Source: Macrococcoides bohemicum (GTDB lineage Bacteria > Bacillota > Bacilli > Staphylococcales > Staphylococcaceae). From it: a DNA stretch of 64,000 nt. The position numbers and the translations under genes are program-made. The DNA lies in assembly GCF_042658685.1 (NCBI RefSeq), contig NZ_JBHSQY010000001.1, one strand, 5' to 3'. The notes under the pieces are model-generated. The model was given only the letters and a program-made list of their open reading frames with translations. It was not told the DNA's origin and did no database searches. Below, in pieces: positions 61,519 to 64,000 of this stretch (its first letter is position 1; each line of letters begins with the position of its first letter).

Positions 61519-64000
61519 TTATTGTGTTAATTTATCTCTTAAAACCATTTGTAAAATGCCGCCATGACGATAGTAATCTAACTCTACTTCTGAGTCAAAT
61601 CGTGCTAAAGCGTTGAATTCAACTATAGTTCCATCAGTTTTCACTGCAGTTACTTTCACTTCATCACGTGGTTTGATACCTTCGTTGATTTCAACAGAGA
61701 ATGTTTCAGAACCATCTAATCCTAATTTATCAGCAGAATCACCTTTTAAGAATTGTAATGGCAATACACCCATCATCACTAAGTTAGAACGGTGAATACG
61801 TTCGTAACTTTGAGCGATAACTGTTTTAACGCCTAATAGGTTAGTCCCTTTTGCAGCCCAGTCACGACTAGAACCCATACCGTAATCATTTCCAGCTAAT
61901 ACGACTAATCCTTTGCCATCTGCCTGATATTTCATACAAGCATCGAAAATCGGCATTACTTCGCCCGTTGGCCAGTAAGTTGTAAATCCACCTTCAGTAC
62001 CTGGTGCGATTTGGTTTTTAATACGGATATTTGCAAATGTACCGCGCATCATAACTTCATGGTTACCACGACGAGAGCCGTAAGAGTTGAAATCACGAAT
62101 TTCAACACCATTTTCTCTTAAGTATTTTCCTGCTGGTGTATCTTTACCGATAGCACCTGCTGGAGAAATGTGGTCAGTTGTAACTGAATCACCAAATTTA
62201 CCCATAACCGCTAAATCTTTAAGCGGTGCAATACTTCCTGGTTCTTTTGATAACCCCTGGAAGAATGTAGGATTTTGAATATACGTAGAAGTAGGATCAA
62301 AATCATATAAAGGTTGATCAGTAGACTCAATTTGATTCCACATTTCGTTTGAATTAAAGACATTTTCATATTCTTTTCTGAATAATTCTGGTGTTACAAC
62401 AGCATTTACTTCATTTTTAACTTCATCAATTGTTGGCCAGATATCTTTTAAGTAAACATCTTTGCCATCGTGTCCTTTACCGATCGGATCATTTTGTAAA
62501 TCGATATCAACTGTACCCGCTAAAGCATATGCCACAACAAGTTGCGGTGAAGCAAGGTAGTTTGCTTTCACTAACGGATGAATACGGCCTTCAAAGTTAC
62601 GGTTACCTGATAATACAGACGTTACTAATAAATCTTCATTTGAAATTGTTTCTTCAATTTCAGGTAATAACGGTCCTGAGTTACCGATACATGTCGTACA
62701 TCCGTAACCTACAGTATTAAAACCTAATTGATTAAGATATGTTTGTAATCCTGAATCTTCAAGATAACCCGTTACAACTTTAGATCCCGGTGCTAATGAT
62801 GTTTTTACATAAGCTGGAACTTGTAATCCTTTTTCTACAGCTTTTTTAGCAACTAATCCAGCACCTAACATAACGTATGGGTTTGATGTATTCGTACAAG
62901 ATGTAATCGCCGCAATTGCGATATCTCCCGTTTTCATTGTGATAGATTTACCATCAGCAAGTGTAGCTGATGCAGTCTTATCAAATTCTGCTTTATCTAA
63001 CCCATGACCTTGATTACCTGCTTTTGCAGTAACTGATTTCACAAATTCTTTTTTCATATCGCTAAGTTTGATTAAATCTTGAGGACGTTTTGGTCCTGAT
63101 AAAGAAGCTTCAACTGTTGAAAGATCTAGATTTAAAGTATCTGTATAAGTTGGATCTTCTTTATCTGTTGTGAAGAACATTTCATTTTTCACTAAATATT
63201 CTTTTACAAGCTGGATATGTGCTTCATCACGACCTGTTAAGCGCATATAATTTAAAGCTTCTTCGTCAACTGGGAAGAAACCACATGTCGCACCATATTC
63301 AGGTGCCATATTGGCAATTGTCGCACGGTCTGCAAGTGGTAAATTCACAACACCAGGACCAAAGAATTCAACAAATTTTCCTACTACTCCTTTTTTACGT
63401 AATTCCTGCGTTACACGTAATGCTAAGTCAGTTGCAGTTGTACCTTCAGGAAGCTCTCCGGTCAGTTTAACACCAATAACTTCCGGTACCGGGAAATATG
63501 ATGGTTGACCAAGCATACCCGCTTCAGCCTCAATACCACCTACACCCCATCCAAGTACACCGATACCATTGATCATCGTTGTATGTGAGTCAGTACCTAC
63601 TAATGTATCAGGGAAAGCAACATGTTCACCATTTACGTCACGTACGTGAACAACGTTCGCTAAATATTCTAAGTTTACTTGATGTACGATACCTGTTGCT
63701 GGTGGAACTGCACGATAATTATCAAATGCTTTTGTCGCCCAGTTTAAGAATTGATATCGTTCTTTGTTACGTGCAAATTCTAACTCCATATTGCGCTTTA
63801 ACGCAGTTTCGTTACCATAAGCATCTACTTGTACCGAATGGTCAATTACTAAATCAACAGGTACTTCTGGATTAATTTTCGTAACATCTCCACCAACATC
63901 ATCCATTGCTTTACGAAGTGATGCTAAGTCAACGACCGCAGGTACACCAGTAAAGTCCTGTAAAATAACACGTGACGGTTTAAACGGTACTTCAGCGTTT
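61519..64000 (-). CDS. acnA: Aconitate hydratase AcnA, 5' end cut by window edge
   Basis: AcnA interconverts citrate and isocitrate in the TCA cycle and can bind RNA when its iron-sulfur cluster is lost. The coding frame continues without a stop to the right edge (NAEVPFKPSRVILQDFTGVP near it), so the N-terminus is missing and the Met at 63906 is not the start. Seen are ITSCTNTSNP and GYGCTTCIGNSGPL with the cluster cysteines, GSSRDWAAKG and SYERIHRSNLVMMGVLPLQF of the swivel domain. At least 827 residues lie in the window; S. aureus has about 901. Confidence 0.96.
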   Translation of the reverse strand, partial: NAEVPFKPSRVILQDFTGVPAVVDLASLRKAMDDVGGDVTKINPEVPVDLVIDHSVQVDAYGNETALKRNMELEFARNKERYQFLNWATKAFDNYRAVPPATGIVHQVNLEYLANVVHVRDVNGEHVAFPDTLVGTDSHTTMINGIGVLGWGVGGIEAEAGMLGQPSYFPVPEVIGVKLTGELPEGTTATDLALRVTQELRKKGVVGKFVEFFGPGVVNLPLADRATIANMAPEYGATCGFFPVDEEALNYMRLTGRDEAHIQLVKEYLVKNEMFFTTDKEDPTYTDTLNLDLSTVEASLSGPKRPQDLIKLSDMKKEFVKSVTAKAGNQGHGLDKAEFDKTASATLADGKSITMKTGDIAIAAITSCTNTSNPYVMLGAGLVAKKAVEKGLQVPAYVKTSLAPGSKVVTGYLEDSGLQTYLNQLGFNTVGYGCTTCIGNSGPLLPEIEETISNEDLLVTSVLSGNRNFEGRIHPLVKANYLASPQLVVAYALAGTVDIDLQNDPIGKGHDGKDVYLKDIWPTIDEVKNEVNAVVTPELFRKEYENVFNSNEMWNQIESTDQPLYDFDPTSTYIQNPTFFQGLSKEPGSIAPLKDLAVMGKFGDSVTTDHISPAGAIGKDTPAGKYLRENGVEIRDFNSYGSRRGNHEVMMRGTFANIRIKNQIAPGTEGGFTTYWPTGEVMPIFDACMKYQADGKGLVVLAGNDYGMGSSRDWAAKGTNLLGVKTVIAQSYERIHRSNLVMMGVLPLQFLKGDSADKLGLDGSETFSVEINEGIKPRDEVKVTAVKTDGTIVEFNALARFDSEVELDYYRHGGILQMVLRDKLTQ

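Overview
The window is a low-GC Firmicutes chromosome segment, almost certainly Staphylococcaceae. The marks are a FemA/FemB pair, cvfB, an mprF-msrA-msrR cluster, glcT-ptsG, parE-parC and plsY, all arranged much as I remember from staphylococci. Macrococcus or a close relative is my best guess from protein divergence (inference, no database used). No rRNA, tRNA, insertion sequence, phage module or CRISPR array was seen.

Layout. 0-4 kb (minus strand): the aspartate/lysine operon lysC-asd-dapA-dapB (dapB cut by the left edge), led by a lysine riboswitch with its own terminator. 4-21 kb: core genes including an ABC-F ATPase, cvfB, an SDR, pepF, a secreted choice-of-anchor I protein, femA-femB, a satD operon, a DJ-1-like protein, an M42 peptidase, and an MFS gene broken by one in-frame TGA beside an SgrR-like regulator. 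21-42 kb is the accessory part: a Y-family polymerase under two SOS boxes, an AAC(6')-I-like acetyltransferase that seems to start at ATT, a GntR/DUF1648 pair, an ABC-F gene behind a leader-peptide attenuator, an isochorismatase-like hydrolase, an MFS exporter, a YefM/YoeB toxin-antitoxin pair, an orphan antitoxin, several lone enzymes (Nudix, phosphotransferase, GNAT, peptidases, methyltransferase), an AlbA_2/ATPase protein and a LacI regulator. 42-64 kb returns to core genes: CDF exporter, tautomerase, msrR, msrA, mprF, AI-2E family transporter, ptsG with glcT and its antitermination site, a DUF1002 protein, an alanine symporter, parC-parE, plsY, a thioesterase and acnA (cut by the right edge).

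How it works together. Several themes are envelope and stress: diaminopimelate/lysine supply, Fem interpeptide bridges, LCP glycopolymer attachment and MprF lipid lysylation all concern the wall and membrane. Regulation is unusually readable: a riboswitch, a GlcT antiterminator site, LexA-type boxes at two loci, an antibiotic-type translational attenuator, and a shared paired-operator module that sits in front of both satD and a Nudix gene 25 kb apart. That last module and the ABC-F attenuator are the two signals most worth following.
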